Source: Alphaproteobacteria bacterium (lineage in GTDB: Bacteria; Pseudomonadota; Alphaproteobacteria; ATCC43930; CGMCC-115725). From it: DNA of 13,434 nucleotides. Shown here piece after piece: positions 13,187 through 13,434 of this stretch. A model generated the notes under the pieces. The model saw only the letters and a list, made by a program, of their open reading frames with translations, was not told the origin of the DNA and did no database searches. Each line of letters starts with the position of its first letter. Positions within the stretch are counted from its first letter, which is position 1. The stretch is taken from the NCBI GenBank assembly GCA_019237175.1, contig JAFAHP010000368.1, positions 1 to 13,434 on the forward strand, given 5' to 3'. Made by a program: the position numbers and the translations under genes.

Positions 13187-13434
13187 ATGCCCGACATCGC
13201 GGCTTCTGTTGCGAGCGCTCGGCAATCGGCGCGGGCCGCGGTCGGGCCCATCCTCGATATCGCCGACCTGCGCACCTGGTTCTTCAGCCGCGACGGCGTG
13301 GTCCGCGCCGTTGATGGCGTGTCGCTTTACGTGAACCCCGGCGAGACGCTCGCCATTGTCGGCGAAAGCGGTTGCGGCAAGACGGTGACGGCGTTGTCGA
13401 TCCTGCGGCTGATCCCGTCGCCGCCCGGACGTAT
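13187..13434 (+). CDS. ABC transporter ATPase, DppD/OppD type, cut by window end
   Basis: The first 82 codons of an ATPase are visible before the window ends. The strand PILDIADLRTWFFSRDGVVRAVDGVSL (21-47) leads to the Walker A motif GESGCGKT at 59-66 with K65. The run PILDIADLRTWF and AVDGVSL is typical of the OppD/DppD group, which energises the permeases upstream. The frame continues past the window edge with no stop. ATG 13187 lies 6 bp after the dppC-like stop, in the same operon. A DppF-type partner may follow or be fused, outside this view. Confidence 0.9.
   Translation, partial: MPDIAASVASARQSARAAVGPILDIADLRTWFFSRDGVVRAVDGVSLYVNPGETLAIVGESGCGKTVTALSILRLIPSPPGR

Noticed and set aside
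11933..13225. Minus-strand open frame of 430 codons
   Set aside because: It is antisense to both permeases, is rich in His, Arg, Gln and Asp as expected from reversed hydrophobic codons, and has no domain; the permease frames are unmistakable.
13361..13384. Cysteine in the Walker A motif GESGCGKT as an oddity
   Set aside because: Cysteine at this position is common in OppD/DppD-type ATPases and the catalytic lysine is present.

Overview
This is a high-GC window packed with genes on both strands. The gene content fits an alphaproteobacterium, probably of the Hyphomicrobiales/Rhodospirillales type: a single-domain GIY-YIG protein, paired acyl-CoA dehydrogenases resembling the PimC/PimD subunits, intergenic palindromic repeats of proteobacterial type, and Dpp/Opp-type transporter genes. 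The placement is inference; no rRNA, tRNA or marker gene fixes it. I see no CRISPR array, phage gene or intact insertion sequence.

Left part (1-4480). A minus-strand GIY-YIG gene sits beside a short REP-like hairpin. It is followed on the plus strand by two acyl-CoA dehydrogenases of 396 and 379 residues, separated by 455 bp. The two proteins look like unequal subunits of one enzyme: the first keeps the helix-G glutamate but lacks the FAD-contacting R-x-x-FG motif, and the second is the reverse. The gap between them holds an inverted pair of palindromic repeats and a stretch of lower GC with one doubtful small ORF. An OafA-type membrane acyltransferase follows.

Middle part (4481-9285). A tight pair, cupin then fumarylacetoacetate-hydrolase-family protein, is followed by a class I/II aminotransferase. 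This suggests a small catabolic operon of unknown substrate. Convergent to it on the minus strand are an SDR oxidoreductase and a NudC-type NAD(H) pyrophosphatase. Two copies of one family of long palindromic repeat punctuate the block, one at about 5.9 kb and one at about 8.3 kb.

Right part (9286-13434). An ArsR-type regulator is divergent from nudC, with a near-perfect 18-bp palindrome in the shared intergenic region. A VapB/VapC toxin-antitoxin pair follows on the minus strand with its own candidate operator. The last block is a peptide/nickel-type ABC transporter operon: a solute-binding protein gene reduced to its first 73 or so codons, two intact permeases, and an ATPase running off the window edge.

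I did not find an obviously new defence or mobile system. The points most worth checking are the truncated binding protein in front of intact permeases, the divergent nudC/arsR palindrome, the half-site logic of the two dehydrogenases, and the repeat-flanked low-GC insert between them.
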